A stretch of DNA of 64,000 nt from Ancylobacter oerskovii (GTDB lineage Bacteria > Pseudomonadota > Alphaproteobacteria > Rhizobiales > Xanthobacteraceae): assembly GCF_018390555.1 (NCBI RefSeq), contig NZ_JAHBGB010000031.1, positions 124,001 through 188,000 on the forward strand, in the 5' to 3' direction. Under the pieces are notes generated by a model. That model searched no databases. It was not told where the DNA came from and saw only the letters and a list, made by a program, of their open reading frames with translations. This document shows, one piece after another, positions 25,040-34,013 of this stretch (its first letter is position 1; the number at the start of each line of letters is the position of its first letter). The translations under genes were made by a program, and so were the position numbers.

Positions 25040-26584
25040 ATGGCTGGCGAGACCGTCGTTCTCGGACAGAAGGTGCTGGCGCCGGATACGGCACCGGCAC
25101 CCGCCTCCACCTTCTTCATCTTCGGCGCCTCGGGCGATCTCACCAAGCGCCTGCTGCTGCCCTCGCTCTACAACCTCGCGCATGAAGGCGTGCTGGCGGC
25201 CGACTTCGCCGTCATCGGCGTCGATCATGTCGAGCGCAGCGAGGAGGATTACCGCGCCTACCTCACCGATGCGACCAAGGAACTCCCCGGGGTCTGCGAT
25301 GTCGGCGGCGAGACCTGGAACTGGCTGATGAGCCGCATCGGCTACGTCGCCGGCGATTTCGAGGACCCGGCCACCTATGGCCGCATCCGCGAGAAGCTGG
25401 AGGCACGGGCCGGCCAGACCGGCAATGCGGTGTTCTACCTCGCCGTGGCGCCGCGCTTCTTCGCGCCGATCTCCGAGCAGCTCGGCGCCGCCGGGCTGCT
25501 GAAGGAAACCGAGGGCAGCTTCCGCCATATCGTGGTGGAGAAGCCCTTCGGCACCGACCTGCCCTCCGCCCGCGCGCTCAACAAGCGGCTGCTGGCGGTG
25601 GCCGACGAGCGGCAGATCTACCGGATCGACCATTTCCTCGGCAAGGAAACCGTGCAGAACATGATGGCCCTGCGCTTCGGCAACGGCATCTTCGAGCCGA
25701 TCTGGAGCAAGGAATATATCGACCATGTGCAGATCACCGCCGCCGAGACGGTGACGGTGGAGCAGCGCGGGCGCTTCTACGACGCCACCGGCGCGCTGCG
25801 CGACATGGTGCCGAACCACATGTTCCAGCTGCTCGCCATGACCGCCATGGAGCCGCCCAACTCCTTCGACGCCGACGCGGTGCGCACCGAGAAGACCAAG
25901 GTGATCGAGGCGATCCGCCACATGAAGCCGAGCGACGCCATCGGCGCGGCGGTGCGCGGCCAGTACCGCGCCGGCATCGTCAATGGCCAGCCGGTGAAGG
26001 ATTACCGCGCCGAGAAGGACGTGGCCCCCGACAGCCGCACCGAGACCTATGTGGCGCTGAAGTGCTTCGTCGATTCGTGGCGCTGGAGCGGCGTGCCCTT
26101 CTATGTCCGCACCGGCAAGGCGCTCTCCGTGCGGCGCACCGAGATCGTCATCCAGTTCAAGCGGGCGCCGGGCGTGCTGTTCCGGCATTTGCCGACCGCG
26201 TTGAAGCCGAATGTGATGGTGATCCACGTGCAGCCGGACGAGGGCGTGTCGCTGCGCTTCGCCGCCAAGGTGCCCGGCCGCAAGGTGAAGCTGTCCGAGG
26301 TCGAGATGGACTTCAAATATGCCGATTACTTCAAGGCGGCGCCGTCCACCGGCTACGAGACGCTGATCTATGACTGCCTGTGCGGCGACCCGACGCTGTT
26401 CCAGCGCGCCGACACCATCGAGGCGGGCTGGGAAGCGGTGGAGCCGATCCTCGATGCCGTCGCCGGCGGCGACGACGAGGTGCAGTTCTATTCCGCCGGC
26501 TCCAGCGGCCCGGCCATGGCCGACGTCATGCTGGCGCAGGACGGCTTCCAGTGGCTGTCCTTCGACAAGGGACGCGCACCATGA
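25040..26584 (+). CDS. zwf: Glucose-6-phosphate 1-dehydrogenase
   Basis: A 514-residue enzyme that oxidises glucose 6-phosphate to 6-phosphogluconolactone with NADP (or NAD). The coenzyme motif is FIFGASGDLTKR (residues 26-37), EKPFG is at 167-171, and the active-site peptide RIDHFLGKE at 195-203 holds the catalytic His. Length is normal. It lies between gnd and a HAD hydrolase whose start overlaps its stop by 4 bases. A pgl gene is not present, so lactone hydrolysis is encoded elsewhere. Gcd-derived gluconate and this enzyme would feed the same 6-phosphogluconate pool. Confidence 0.96.
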   Translation: MAGETVVLGQKVLAPDTAPAPASTFFIFGASGDLTKRLLLPSLYNLAHEGVLAADFAVIGVDHVERSEEDYRAYLTDATKELPGVCDVGGETWNWLMSRIGYVAGDFEDPATYGRIREKLEARAGQTGNAVFYLAVAPRFFAPISEQLGAAGLLKETEGSFRHIVVEKPFGTDLPSARALNKRLLAVADERQIYRIDHFLGKETVQNMMALRFGNGIFEPIWSKEYIDHVQITAAETVTVEQRGRFYDATGALRDMVPNHMFQLLAMTAMEPPNSFDADAVRTEKTKVIEAIRHMKPSDAIGAAVRGQYRAGIVNGQPVKDYRAEKDVAPDSRTETYVALKCFVDSWRWSGVPFYVRTGKALSVRRTEIVIQFKRAPGVLFRHLPTALKPNVMVIHVQPDEGVSLRFAAKVPGRKVKLSEVEMDFKYADYFKAAPSTGYETLIYDCLCGDPTLFQRADTIEAGWEAVEPILDAVAGGDDEVQFYSAGSSGPAMADVMLAQDGFQWLSFDKGRAP

Positions 26585-27417
26585 CCGCACCGCGCACGCC
26601 CTCCGGGCGCATCTCGCTCATGGTGTCCGACGTCGACGGCACGCTGGTCGACAAGCAGAAGGCGGTGACGCCCGGCACGGTCGCCGCCGTCAGGCGGCTA
26701 CGCGACGCGGGGGTGCATTTCTGCGCCGTCTCCGCCCGCCCGCCGCGCGGCATGAAGATCCTGGTCGAGGCGCTCGGCCTCGACCTGTTCGGCGGCTTCA
26801 ACGGCGGTTCGATCCTGCGCGGCGACTTTTCGGTGGTCGAGCAGCATTTCGTCGCCCGCGAGGCGGCCGAGACCGGCATCGCGATGATGGCCGGGCGCGG
26901 CGCCGGCATCTGGGTGTTCGCCGATAATGAGTGGTTCCTCACCGACCCCGACAACCAGTATGTCGCCGGCGAGATCCGCACCGTCGCCTTCCAGCCGACG
27001 GTGGTCAGCGCGTTCGGCGACCATGTCGCACGGGCCGGCAAGATCGTCGGCGCCTCCAGCGATTTCGCCATGCTGGAGCAATGCGAGGCCGAGCTGGCAC
27101 CGCTCCTCGGCGAGGGCGCCACGGTGAAGCGCTCGCAGGCGAAATATCTCGACCTCACCCCGCCCGGCACCGACAAGGGCTTCGCGGTGCGCGAGTTCGC
27201 CCGGCATTTCGGCGTGCCGCTCGACGAGGTGGCCGTCATCGGCGACATGCACAACGACCTGCCGATGTTCGCCAATGCCGGCCTGCGCTTCGCCATGGGC
27301 AATGCCGCCGACGAGGTGAAGGCGCAGGCGGATGTCGTCACCACCGCCAATGATGCCGACGGCGTCGCCCAAGCCATCGAGCACTACGTCTTACCGCGCG
27401 CCGCCCGTGGGGGCTGA
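26581..27417 (+). CDS. HAD-family (subclass IIB, Cof-like) phosphatase
   Basis: A 278-residue cytosolic hydrolase. Motif I is SDVDGTLVD with nucleophile Asp17 and general acid Asp19, motif II includes SARPPRGM, and motif IV is GDMHNDLPMF. The 110-residue cap between motifs II and III is of the C2 type, marking the Cof/YbiV sugar-phosphatase group. Its 4-base overlap with zwf (ATGA) shows cotranslation with the pentose phosphate enzymes. It may dephosphorylate a sugar phosphate arising in this pathway, but the substrate cannot be read from sequence. Confidence 0.88.
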   Translation: MTAPRTPSGRISLMVSDVDGTLVDKQKAVTPGTVAAVRRLRDAGVHFCAVSARPPRGMKILVEALGLDLFGGFNGGSILRGDFSVVEQHFVAREAAETGIAMMAGRGAGIWVFADNEWFLTDPDNQYVAGEIRTVAFQPTVVSAFGDHVARAGKIVGASSDFAMLEQCEAELAPLLGEGATVKRSQAKYLDLTPPGTDKGFAVREFARHFGVPLDEVAVIGDMHNDLPMFANAGLRFAMGNAADEVKAQADVVTTANDADGVAQAIEHYVLPRAARGG

Positions 27418-27438
27418 GCACGGCCCGCGTCAGGAGAG

Positions 27439-27480
27439 GCGCCCGGTCATGCCGCCCATCGGAGCGGCGCGGCCGGGCGC
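27439..27480. terminator. Hairpin between convergent HAD and ABC genes
   Basis: GCGCCCGG (27439-27446) pairs with CCGGGCGC (27473-27480), and an inner GCCGC/GCGGC pair extends the fold. It sits in the 72-base gap between two converging genes, where it could stop transcription from both sides. There is no T tract, so confidence is moderate. Confidence 0.4.
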
Positions 27481-27489
27481 GTCGAGGCC

Positions 27490-28503
27490 TTACTGCCCCT
27501 TCGCCTTGGCGAGGAACGAGCCGTCGAAGGTCTTGGAGAGATCGATGGCCGCGGGGTCGATCGAGGGATCGGTCGTGGTGATCAGGCTCAGCGCGCTCTT
27601 CATGCTCGCCTCGTCGATGTTGCCGTCGGTCGAATAGGACTGCCGCGACGCCTCGACCGCCTTCATGTAGAGGGTCTTGTCGCCCAGCCAGTACTCTTCC
27701 GGCACATTGGCGGCGATCTGCTCGGGCGTCGCCTTCTCCAGCCACTTCAGCGTCTTGTAGAAGGCGTTGGTCAGCGCCTGCACCGTCTTCGGGTTGTCCT
27801 TGATGAAGCTCTCCTTGAAGTAGAGCACGGCGGCGGGATTCTGGCCGCCGAACACCTTCTCGGTGCCCTCGGTGGTGCGGGTGTCGACCAGCACGTTGAT
27901 CAGGCCGAGATCCTCCAGCTTGGAGATCACCGGATCGAGATGCGAGATGGCGTCGATCTCGCCCTTCTGCATCGCCGCCACCGCCGAGGCGCCGCCGCCG
28001 ACACCGATGAACGAGGCGTCGTCCTGCTTCAGCCCGGCCTTGGTCAGCAGGTACTGCACCATGATGTGGGTGGAGGAGCCCGGCGCGGTGACGCCGATGT
28101 TCTTGCCCTTGAGGTCGGCGACGGTCTTGATCTTGTCGGCCTCGGCCTTGCGCACCGCGATGACGATGCCGGGATAGCGGCCGAGATCGATGACGGCGCG
28201 GATGTCCTGCTTCTTCGGCTGCATGCGGATGGTGTGCTCATAGGCGCCGGTGACAGCGTCCACCGAGCCGCCGATCAGCGCCTGCAGCGACTTGGCGCCG
28301 CCGCCGAAATCGTTGATCTCGACGGTGAGGCCCTCATCCTTGAAGTAGCCGAGCTTCTCCGCCAGCGTCAGCGGCAGGTAGTAGAGCAGCGGCTTGCCGC
28401 CGACGCCGAGGGTGAGGCTCGGCTTCTCGACATCGGCCGCCTGCGCCGCGCCGAGCGCGGGGAACAGCAGGCTCGCGGCCATCAGCAGAGTACGCATCTT
28501 CAT
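27490..28503 (-). CDS. NitT/TauT-type ABC transporter substrate-binding protein
   Basis: A 337-residue periplasmic protein of the NMT1/SsuA-like fold with a signal peptide ending near residue 23 (LGAAQAADV). Family marks are YYLPLTLAEKLGYFKDEGL, GGAKSLQALIGGSVDAVTGAYEH and LKGKNIGVTAPGSSTHIM. The family binds nitrate, sulfonates, pyrimidine precursors or aromatic and dicarboxylic acids; the ligand cannot be told from the sequence. It is the last gene of the CoA-transferase operon, 46 bases after the permease. AGGAGG-like bases (GGAGGAAA) precede its ATG. Confidence 0.88.
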   Translation of the reverse strand: MKMRTLLMAASLLFPALGAAQAADVEKPSLTLGVGGKPLLYYLPLTLAEKLGYFKDEGLTVEINDFGGGAKSLQALIGGSVDAVTGAYEHTIRMQPKKQDIRAVIDLGRYPGIVIAVRKAEADKIKTVADLKGKNIGVTAPGSSTHIMVQYLLTKAGLKQDDASFIGVGGGASAVAAMQKGEIDAISHLDPVISKLEDLGLINVLVDTRTTEGTEKVFGGQNPAAVLYFKESFIKDNPKTVQALTNAFYKTLKWLEKATPEQIAANVPEEYWLGDKTLYMKAVEASRQSYSTDGNIDEASMKSALSLITTTDPSIDPAAIDLSKTFDGSFLAKAKGQ

Positions 28504-28549
28504 TGGGGTTTCCTCCTTTTGTCGTTGAGTAGCGGTCAGGCGATCACGG

Positions 28550-29344
28550 TCAGGCCTGCTCGCCGGCCGATTGCGGCCGCCACACCAGCAGCCGGTTCTC
28601 GACCCGGGTGACGCCCCAGTCGATGACCAGCACGAAGGCGGCGAGGATGAACATGCCGGCGAACACGCCGGTGACGTCGAACACCCCTTCGGCCTGATGG
28701 ATGAGATAGCCGAGCCCGGCGGACGAGCCGAGATACTCGCCCACCACCGCGCCGACCAGCGCGAAGCCGACCGAGGTGTGCAGCGAGGAGAACATCCAGG
28801 ACAGCGCCGAGGGCCAGTAGACGTTGCGGAACAGCTGGTGCTCGCTCATCCCCATCATGCGCGCATTGGCGAGCACGACCGGGCTCACTTCCTTCACGCC
28901 CTGATAGACATTGAAGAACACGATGAAGAACACCAGCGAGACGCCGAGCGCCACTTTCGACCAGATGCCGAGACCCAGCCACAGCATGAAGATCGGCGCC
29001 AGAACCACGCGCGGCAGGGCGTTGACCATCTTCACATAGGGGTCGAACACCGCCGCCAGGATCGGCTTGCGCGCGAACCAGAAGCCGATGGCGACGCCGC
29101 CGGCCGAGCCGATGACGAAGGCCAGCACCGTCTCGGTCAGGGTGATCCACAGATGCTTCCAGATGGTGCCGGAGACGAACAGCTGCACCACCCGCTTCGC
29201 CACGTCGAGCGGCGTCGAGAAGAAGAACTCCGGCAGCAGGTAGGTGCCGCCGATCGGCACGGTGGCGCCGAGCTGCCAGGCGCCGATGGCCACGACGGCG
29301 ACCAGCACTTGCAGGAACAGGAGCTTGCCGGGATGGAATTTCAC
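28550..29344 (-). CDS. NitT/TauT-type ABC transporter permease
   Basis: A 264-residue inner membrane permease with about six helices. The cytoplasmic EAA-type loop is EVSPVVLANARMMGMSEHQLFRNVYWPSAL, and GLGYLIHQAEGVFDVTGVFAGM follows near the C-terminus. I chose the GTG at 29344, whose GTGA overlaps the ATPase stop by 4 bases; the frame continues upstream only as an antiparallel shadow of the ATPase gene. It works with the adjoining ATPase and binding protein. Confidence 0.88.
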   Translation of the reverse strand: MKFHPGKLLFLQVLVAVVAIGAWQLGATVPIGGTYLLPEFFFSTPLDVAKRVVQLFVSGTIWKHLWITLTETVLAFVIGSAGGVAIGFWFARKPILAAVFDPYVKMVNALPRVVLAPIFMLWLGLGIWSKVALGVSLVFFIVFFNVYQGVKEVSPVVLANARMMGMSEHQLFRNVYWPSALSWMFSSLHTSVGFALVGAVVGEYLGSSAGLGYLIHQAEGVFDVTGVFAGMFILAAFVLVIDWGVTRVENRLLVWRPQSAGEQA

Positions 29345-30189
29345 GGTGCGTCCTCCCCATAGGTCTTCACGACTTCGGCCTTCAGCTGGTTCCAGATCTC
29401 GCGATAGAGCTCGTGGAAGCGCGGGTCGAGGCGGATGTCGGCGGTGTCGCGCGGGCGGGCGAGGTCGATCGGGAAATCGCCGATGATCCGCGCCTCCGGG
29501 CCGGCCGACATGATCACCACCCGGTCGGACAGCGCGATGGCTTCCTCGAGGTCGTGGGTGACGAACAGTACCGCCTTGCGGTCCTGCGCCCACAGGTTGA
29601 GCAGCAGCGTACCCATGATCTGCCGGGTCTGGGCGTCGAGCGGGCCGAAGGGCTCGTCCATCAAGAGGATCTTCGGCCCCCGCACCAGCACCTGGGCGAG
29701 GCCGACGCGCTTCCTCTGGCCGCCGGACAGCTCGTGCGGGTAGCGATCGACGAAGCGCGCGAGGCCGACGCGTCTCAGCCAGTCCTGCGCCTGGGCCAGC
29801 GCGTCGGCGCGGCGGACGCCGCCGATCTCCAGCGCGATCGCCACATTGTCGAGCGCGGTCTTCCAGGGCATCAGCGCGTCCTGCTGGAAGAGATAGCCGG
29901 CCTTGGCATTGAGGCCGGCCAGCGGCTCGCCGAAGATCGTCACCCGCCCGCCCGCCGGCTTCAAAAGGCCGGCGGTGGCGTTGAGCAGGGTCGACTTGCC
30001 GCAGCCGGTGGGGCCGACAATGGCGACGAACTCGCCTTCCTTCACATGCAGCGAGGTCGGCGCCACCGCCTTGAACACCGGGCGGCCGGGAATGGCGAAG
30101 CTGATGGCGATGTCGTCGAGGGCCACCGCCAGCGGTGCGACGGTGGCCGGCGCCTCCCCGGCGGGCGGCCGCAACGTGGCGGTTTGCAT
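29341..30189 (-). CDS. NitT/TauT-type ABC transporter ATP-binding protein
   Basis: A 282-residue ABC ATPase: Walker A GPTGCGKST, Q-loop YLFQQDALMPWKT (typical of the SsuB/TauB/NrtD group), signature LSGGQRKRV, Walker B KILLMDEPFGPLD and switch His in FVTHDLEEA. I chose the ATG at 30189 because GGGAGG lies 7 bases before it; an in-frame ATG at 30219 would overlap the lyase stop by 4 bases but has no ribosome site. Either way the gene is coupled to the lyase upstream. Confidence 0.9.
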   Translation of the reverse strand: MQTATLRPPAGEAPATVAPLAVALDDIAISFAIPGRPVFKAVAPTSLHVKEGEFVAIVGPTGCGKSTLLNATAGLLKPAGGRVTIFGEPLAGLNAKAGYLFQQDALMPWKTALDNVAIALEIGGVRRADALAQAQDWLRRVGLARFVDRYPHELSGGQRKRVGLAQVLVRGPKILLMDEPFGPLDAQTRQIMGTLLLNLWAQDRKAVLFVTHDLEEAIALSDRVVIMSAGPEARIIGDFPIDLARPRDTADIRLDPRFHELYREIWNQLKAEVVKTYGEDAP

Positions 30190-30215
30190 GTCCTGTCCTC
30201 CCATGGCGGTGGTTC

Positions 30216-31166
30216 TCATAGCGCGGGCTGGCGCACGCCCGGCGGTACGGGATGCAGGTCGCCGCTGCGGCCGGCCTTCGCCACCTGCCCGGGTATGTCG
30301 TGGCCGAGCAGAACCGGCAAGCCGCGCGCAAGTTCCAGCAGGCGCGGCAGGTCGACGCCGGTGGGCACGCCCATCTCCTCCAGCATGTGGACGAGGTCCT
30401 CGGTCACGACGTTGCCGGTGGCGCCGGGCGCGAAGGGGCAGCCGCCGAGACCGCCCAGCGAGGCGTCGAAGCGGTCGGCGCCTTGCTCCAGCGCCGCGAG
30501 CGCATTGGCGAGCCCCATGCCGCGGGTATTGTGGAAATGCAGCGTCAGCGGCACCTCGCCGAAGCGGGCGCGAAAGCCGGCCACGAGACGCCCCACCTGA
30601 CGCGGATTGGCCATGCCAGTGGTGTCGGCGAGCGTGATGGAATGCAGCCCGGCTTCCAGATAGCGCTCCGCCAGCGCCAGCACCTTGTCCTGCGGCTGCG
30701 CGCCCTCGAAGGGGCAGCCAAAGGCCGTGGCGATCGAGCCGTTCAGCCGCGCCGGGTTGCCCTTCGCCGCCTCGACGATGGCGCGGAAGCCGTCCAGCGA
30801 CTGCTCGGGCGTCATGCGCATATTGGCGAGGTTGTGGGTCTCGCTCACGGACATGACAAGGTTGAGCTCATCCATCCCGGCGTCCAGCGCCGCCTGCGCG
30901 CCGCGCAGGTTCGGCACCAGCGCCACATAGGTTACCGCCGGGTTGCGGCGGATCCCCCGCGCGACCTCGGCGGCATCGGCGAGGTTCGGCACCGCCTTGG
31001 GCGAGACGAAGGACGTCACCTCGATCTTGGACACGCCGGTGTCGGACAGGGCGTCGATCAGCGCGATCTTCTGCCCGGTCGGCAGGAAGCGCGGCTCGAT
31101 CTGCAGGCCGTCGCGCGTCACCACTTCCTGGATGTGGACGTACGCGGGAAATTCCGCCCGGCTCAT
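30216..31166 (-). CDS. Hydroxymethylglutaryl-CoA lyase family protein
   Basis: A 316-residue TIM-barrel lyase of the HMG-CoA lyase/DRE group. Catalytic Arg18-Asp19 are in VTRDGLQIEP, the metal-binding HFHNTRG lies at 210-216, and the flexible loop with Cys243 is GGLGGCPFAPGATGN (238-252). The family cleaves HMG-CoA to acetyl-CoA and acetoacetate; relatives cleave citramalyl-CoA or similar thioesters. It overlaps the CoA-transferase upstream by 4 bases and precedes an ABC importer. No leucine-catabolic genes (isovaleryl-CoA dehydrogenase, methylcrotonyl-CoA carboxylase) are nearby. That points to an exogenous acid activated by the transferase rather than leucine breakdown. Confidence 0.88.
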   Translation of the reverse strand: MSRAEFPAYVHIQEVVTRDGLQIEPRFLPTGQKIALIDALSDTGVSKIEVTSFVSPKAVPNLADAAEVARGIRRNPAVTYVALVPNLRGAQAALDAGMDELNLVMSVSETHNLANMRMTPEQSLDGFRAIVEAAKGNPARLNGSIATAFGCPFEGAQPQDKVLALAERYLEAGLHSITLADTTGMANPRQVGRLVAGFRARFGEVPLTLHFHNTRGMGLANALAALEQGADRFDASLGGLGGCPFAPGATGNVVTEDLVHMLEEMGVPTGVDLPRLLELARGLPVLLGHDIPGQVAKAGRSGDLHPVPPGVRQPAL

Positions 31167-32398
31167 GCCGCGTCCCCCGAGGCGGCATCTGCCTTGGCCA
31201 CCGCGCCGCCGGCGACCAGCGCCTCGATCTCCTCGGCGGAATAGCCGAGCGAGGCCAGCACCGGCGCGGTGTGCTCGCCGAGCTTCGGCCCGAGCCAGCT
31301 CACGCCGCCCGGCGTATCGGAGAGCTTCGGCACGATACCCGGCATCTTCACCTGCGTGCCGTCGGGCAGCGTCGAGGGCAGGATCATGTCGCGGGAAAGG
31401 AACTGCGGATCGGCGACGATATCGGCCACCGAATAGATGCGCCCGTTCGGCACCTCCGCGGCATCGAGCGCGGCGGTCACCTCGTCGAGCGAGTGACGGC
31501 TCGTCCAGCCGGCGATGACGCCGTCGATCTCCTCCACATGCCGCACCCGCCCGTCATTGGAGGCGAGGCGCGGATCGTTGGCGAGGTCCTCGCGGCCGAT
31601 CGCCGTCATCAGCCGCTTGAAGATGCCGTCGCCATTGCCGGCGACGATGACATAGCTGCCCTCGGCAGTGGGATAGGAATTGGACGGCGCGATGCCGGGC
31701 AGCGATCCGCCCGAGCGGGCGCGCACGAAATCGAACAGGTCGTATTCCGGGACCAGGCTCTCCATCATGTTGAACACGCTCTCATAGAGCGAGACGTCGA
31801 CCACCTGCCCGGCGCCGCGCCCGGACTTGATGGCGAGCAGCGCCATCAGCGCCCCCATCACCGCATGCAGGGCGGCAAGCGAATCGCCGATGGAGATGCC
31901 GGTGCGCGCCGGCGGCCGATCCGGCTCGCCGGTGGTGAAGCGCATGCCGCCCATCGCCTCGCCCACCGCGCCGAAGCCGGGGCGCTCGCGATAGGGCCCG
32001 TCCTGGCCGAAGCCGGAGATGCGCACCATGACGAGGTTAGGATTGATCGCCTTCAGCGCCTCCCAGCCCAGCCCCCAGCGCTCCAGCGTGCCCGGTCGGA
32101 AATTCTCGATCAGCACGTCGGCATCGCGCACCAGGCGGCGCACCACCTCCTGCCCCTCGGGCAGGCGCATATTGACGGCGACCGACTTCTTGTTGCGCGA
32201 CTGCAGGTACCACCACAGCGAGGTGCCCTCATGCAGCTTGCGCCATTTGCGCAGCGGGTCGCCCTCGCCGGGCGCCTCGACCTTGATCACCTCGGCGCCG
32301 AACTCCGCCATCAGCCGCGCGGCAAAGGGCGCGGCGATCAGATTGCCGAGCTCGATGACGCGGATTCCGGCCAGCGGACCCGCTGCGGGATGTTCCAT
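31163..32398 (-). CDS. Family III (CaiB/BaiF) CoA-transferase
   Basis: A 411-residue transferase. The N-terminal GIRVIELGNLIAAPFAARLMAEFGAEVIKVE is the family start, ENFRPGTLERWGLG (98-111) the CoA-binding stretch, and Asp172 in ISIGDSLAALHAV matches the catalytic Asp that forms the glutamyl/aspartyl-CoA anhydride (Asp169 in formyl-CoA transferase). Members include succinyl-CoA:glutarate/hydroxymethylglutarate CoA-transferase (SUGCT) and citramalate CoA-transferases. Being the first gene of the operon with an HMG-CoA-lyase homologue next, it most plausibly activates 3-hydroxy-3-methylglutarate or citramalate; this is inference from context. GGAG lies near its ATG. Confidence 0.88.
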   Translation of the reverse strand: MEHPAAGPLAGIRVIELGNLIAAPFAARLMAEFGAEVIKVEAPGEGDPLRKWRKLHEGTSLWWYLQSRNKKSVAVNMRLPEGQEVVRRLVRDADVLIENFRPGTLERWGLGWEALKAINPNLVMVRISGFGQDGPYRERPGFGAVGEAMGGMRFTTGEPDRPPARTGISIGDSLAALHAVMGALMALLAIKSGRGAGQVVDVSLYESVFNMMESLVPEYDLFDFVRARSGGSLPGIAPSNSYPTAEGSYVIVAGNGDGIFKRLMTAIGREDLANDPRLASNDGRVRHVEEIDGVIAGWTSRHSLDEVTAALDAAEVPNGRIYSVADIVADPQFLSRDMILPSTLPDGTQVKMPGIVPKLSDTPGGVSWLGPKLGEHTAPVLASLGYSAEEIEALVAGGAVAKADAASGDAA

Positions 32399-32506
32399 GG
32401 GCGAGGCTCCTTCCCGATCGTTTTGCGTCTCTATGGGTCGAAAGTCGCCTTCCGTCCAATAGTCTTTGGCAGGGCCCTTTCACCGGCAAGGGGCGCTGCG
32501 ACGCGC

Positions 32507-32941
32507 TCAATCCTCCCCGTCGACCGAGGCGAGGCAGGGATCGAGCATGACATGGTGGTCATCCACGCGGCTATAACCGCCGCCGAACACCACGACATCG
32601 CCGGGCACGCGCCCATTGGTGCCGTAGGTGACGCACATCACCTGCACCCCGGCAGGGTCGCACATCAGGAGATAGGCCATCACGCCGTCGAAATGCACGC
32701 CGGTGAGCGCGCCGTGGATGCCGAGGGTGATGCGGTCGTCGGTCTGCGGCGCACGGTCCGCCCAGTGCCGCAGCGTCTCGCAGGTGGCGAGCGTGTCGGG
32801 ATAGGCCTCGCCGGGACGGAACGGGCTGGCGGGATCGCAGCAGGCCTCGTCGGTCATCGCGGCGGGCGGGGCCTCGAACAGCAGGGCCGCGGCGAGCGAA
32901 AGCGCGCGAGGCGCCGTCGAATATCCCCTGCCCTTCGCCAC
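32507..32941 (-). CDS. Small hypothetical protein, possibly exported
   Basis: A 144-residue protein of no family I recognise. It starts with GTG, and the first 28 residues (RALSLAAALLFEAPPAA) look like a signal peptide of low quality. The mature part has five cysteines (a CC pair at about 34-35, then near 54, 94 and 102) and reads DRITLGIHGALTGVHFDGVMAYLLMC and GDVVVFGGGYSRVDDHHVMLDPCLASVDGED. The pattern suggests a compact disulfide-bonded periplasmic domain. It stands alone between the CoA-transferase operon and an AraC gene. Reading frame quality (third-position GC) looks real. Confidence 0.55.
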   Translation of the reverse strand: MAKGRGYSTAPRALSLAAALLFEAPPAAMTDEACCDPASPFRPGEAYPDTLATCETLRHWADRAPQTDDRITLGIHGALTGVHFDGVMAYLLMCDPAGVQVMCVTYGTNGRVPGDVVVFGGGYSRVDDHHVMLDPCLASVDGED

Positions 32942-33029
32942 CTTGTTCCCCCTGCGCCGCCCGACGACGGGAAGGCGTAGACATGCCGGGCGGCGAAACT
33001 GCGGCCGGGGGATCCTGCCGGTCGGCGGC

Positions 33030-34013
33030 CTATCCCGCGGGCCGGCGAAGATCCGCGGCCCGCACTTCCGACGGGGTCAGGCCGTAGCGCGCCTTGAAGC
33101 GGCGATAGAAGGTCGAGGGTTCCACCAGCCCCAGCCCGAAGGCGATGTCGGCGATCGGCTGGCCCGCGAAGCGCGGATCGCCGAGGCGGCCATGGATCAG
33201 CGCCAGCCGCCGGTCGGTGACATAGTCGGACAGGCTGCCGCCGGTCTCGGCGAACAGGCGGCGGACATAGCGGGGGCTCATGCCCAGGTGCCGCCCGACC
33301 ATCTCCGCCGACAGGCGGGCATTGGCCACGTTCTCCTCGATATATTGCTTGATCGCCCGCAAGCGGGCGGCCCGCACGCCGCGCCCGGCGACGATCTCCT
33401 CCACCTCCCGCGTGGTGCCCAGCGCTGCCGCCAGCAGGTCGGCGATATGCTGCGAGACCAGCGGCGCCAGCCGCGGCGTCAGCGGCGTGCGGCTGACCGC
33501 CTGGAGATAGTCGAACAGCAGTCGCGTCTCCGGTGCGTCGGGCCGAAGGGCATCGGGCGCGACATCCTCGACATGCCGGACCAGCGGCTCCAGCAGCCGC
33601 CGCGAGAGCTGGACGCACACCGTCCATTCGCCCTGGCGCGCCTCGGCACGCCAGGCCCGGTCGAGCGGCATGATGCACGGGGCGCCGGGCACGGTCTCGA
33701 GAGCGTGCGCCCGCCGGCTCTCGAAACGCCAGCCCCCGGCGATCCAGGAAACCGCCAGGTCGTCGTTTCCGTCGGCCATCAGCGCTTGCGTGCGCTCCCA
33801 CGCCATCGGCGCCACCGCTCCTCGCGTCACGCTCATGCCCGGCAGCAGCGTGGTGACGGAATTGAAGCGCATCTCGTTGCCGTCGACCGGCACAAGATCC
33901 AGCCGCATGCAGATACGACCATAGTAATCGCGGATCAATTCTTCCCGATCTCGTCCGCCCAGCGCATCCGTCGACAATTCGACACGCTCGCCACTGGCCG
34001 TCATGGCCGACAT
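33030..34013 (-). CDS. AraC-family transcriptional regulator
   Basis: A 327-residue regulator with an AraC_binding_2-type N-terminal half (residues 1-200, with GMSVTRGAVAPMAWERT and DNDDLAVSWIAGG-like core) and a C-terminal double helix-turn-helix (about 220-318: AIKQYIEENVANARLSAEMVGRHLGMSPRYVRRLF then IADIAFGLGLVEPSTFYRRFKARYG). Targets unknown. It is divergent from the cysteine-repeat gene with a 182-base spacer, so that gene is the natural candidate. Confidence 0.88.
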   Translation of the reverse strand: MSAMTASGERVELSTDALGGRDREELIRDYYGRICMRLDLVPVDGNEMRFNSVTTLLPGMSVTRGAVAPMAWERTQALMADGNDDLAVSWIAGGWRFESRRAHALETVPGAPCIMPLDRAWRAEARQGEWTVCVQLSRRLLEPLVRHVEDVAPDALRPDAPETRLLFDYLQAVSRTPLTPRLAPLVSQHIADLLAAALGTTREVEEIVAGRGVRAARLRAIKQYIEENVANARLSAEMVGRHLGMSPRYVRRLFAETGGSLSDYVTDRRLALIHGRLGDPRFAGQPIADIAFGLGLVEPSTFYRRFKARYGLTPSEVRAADLRRPAG

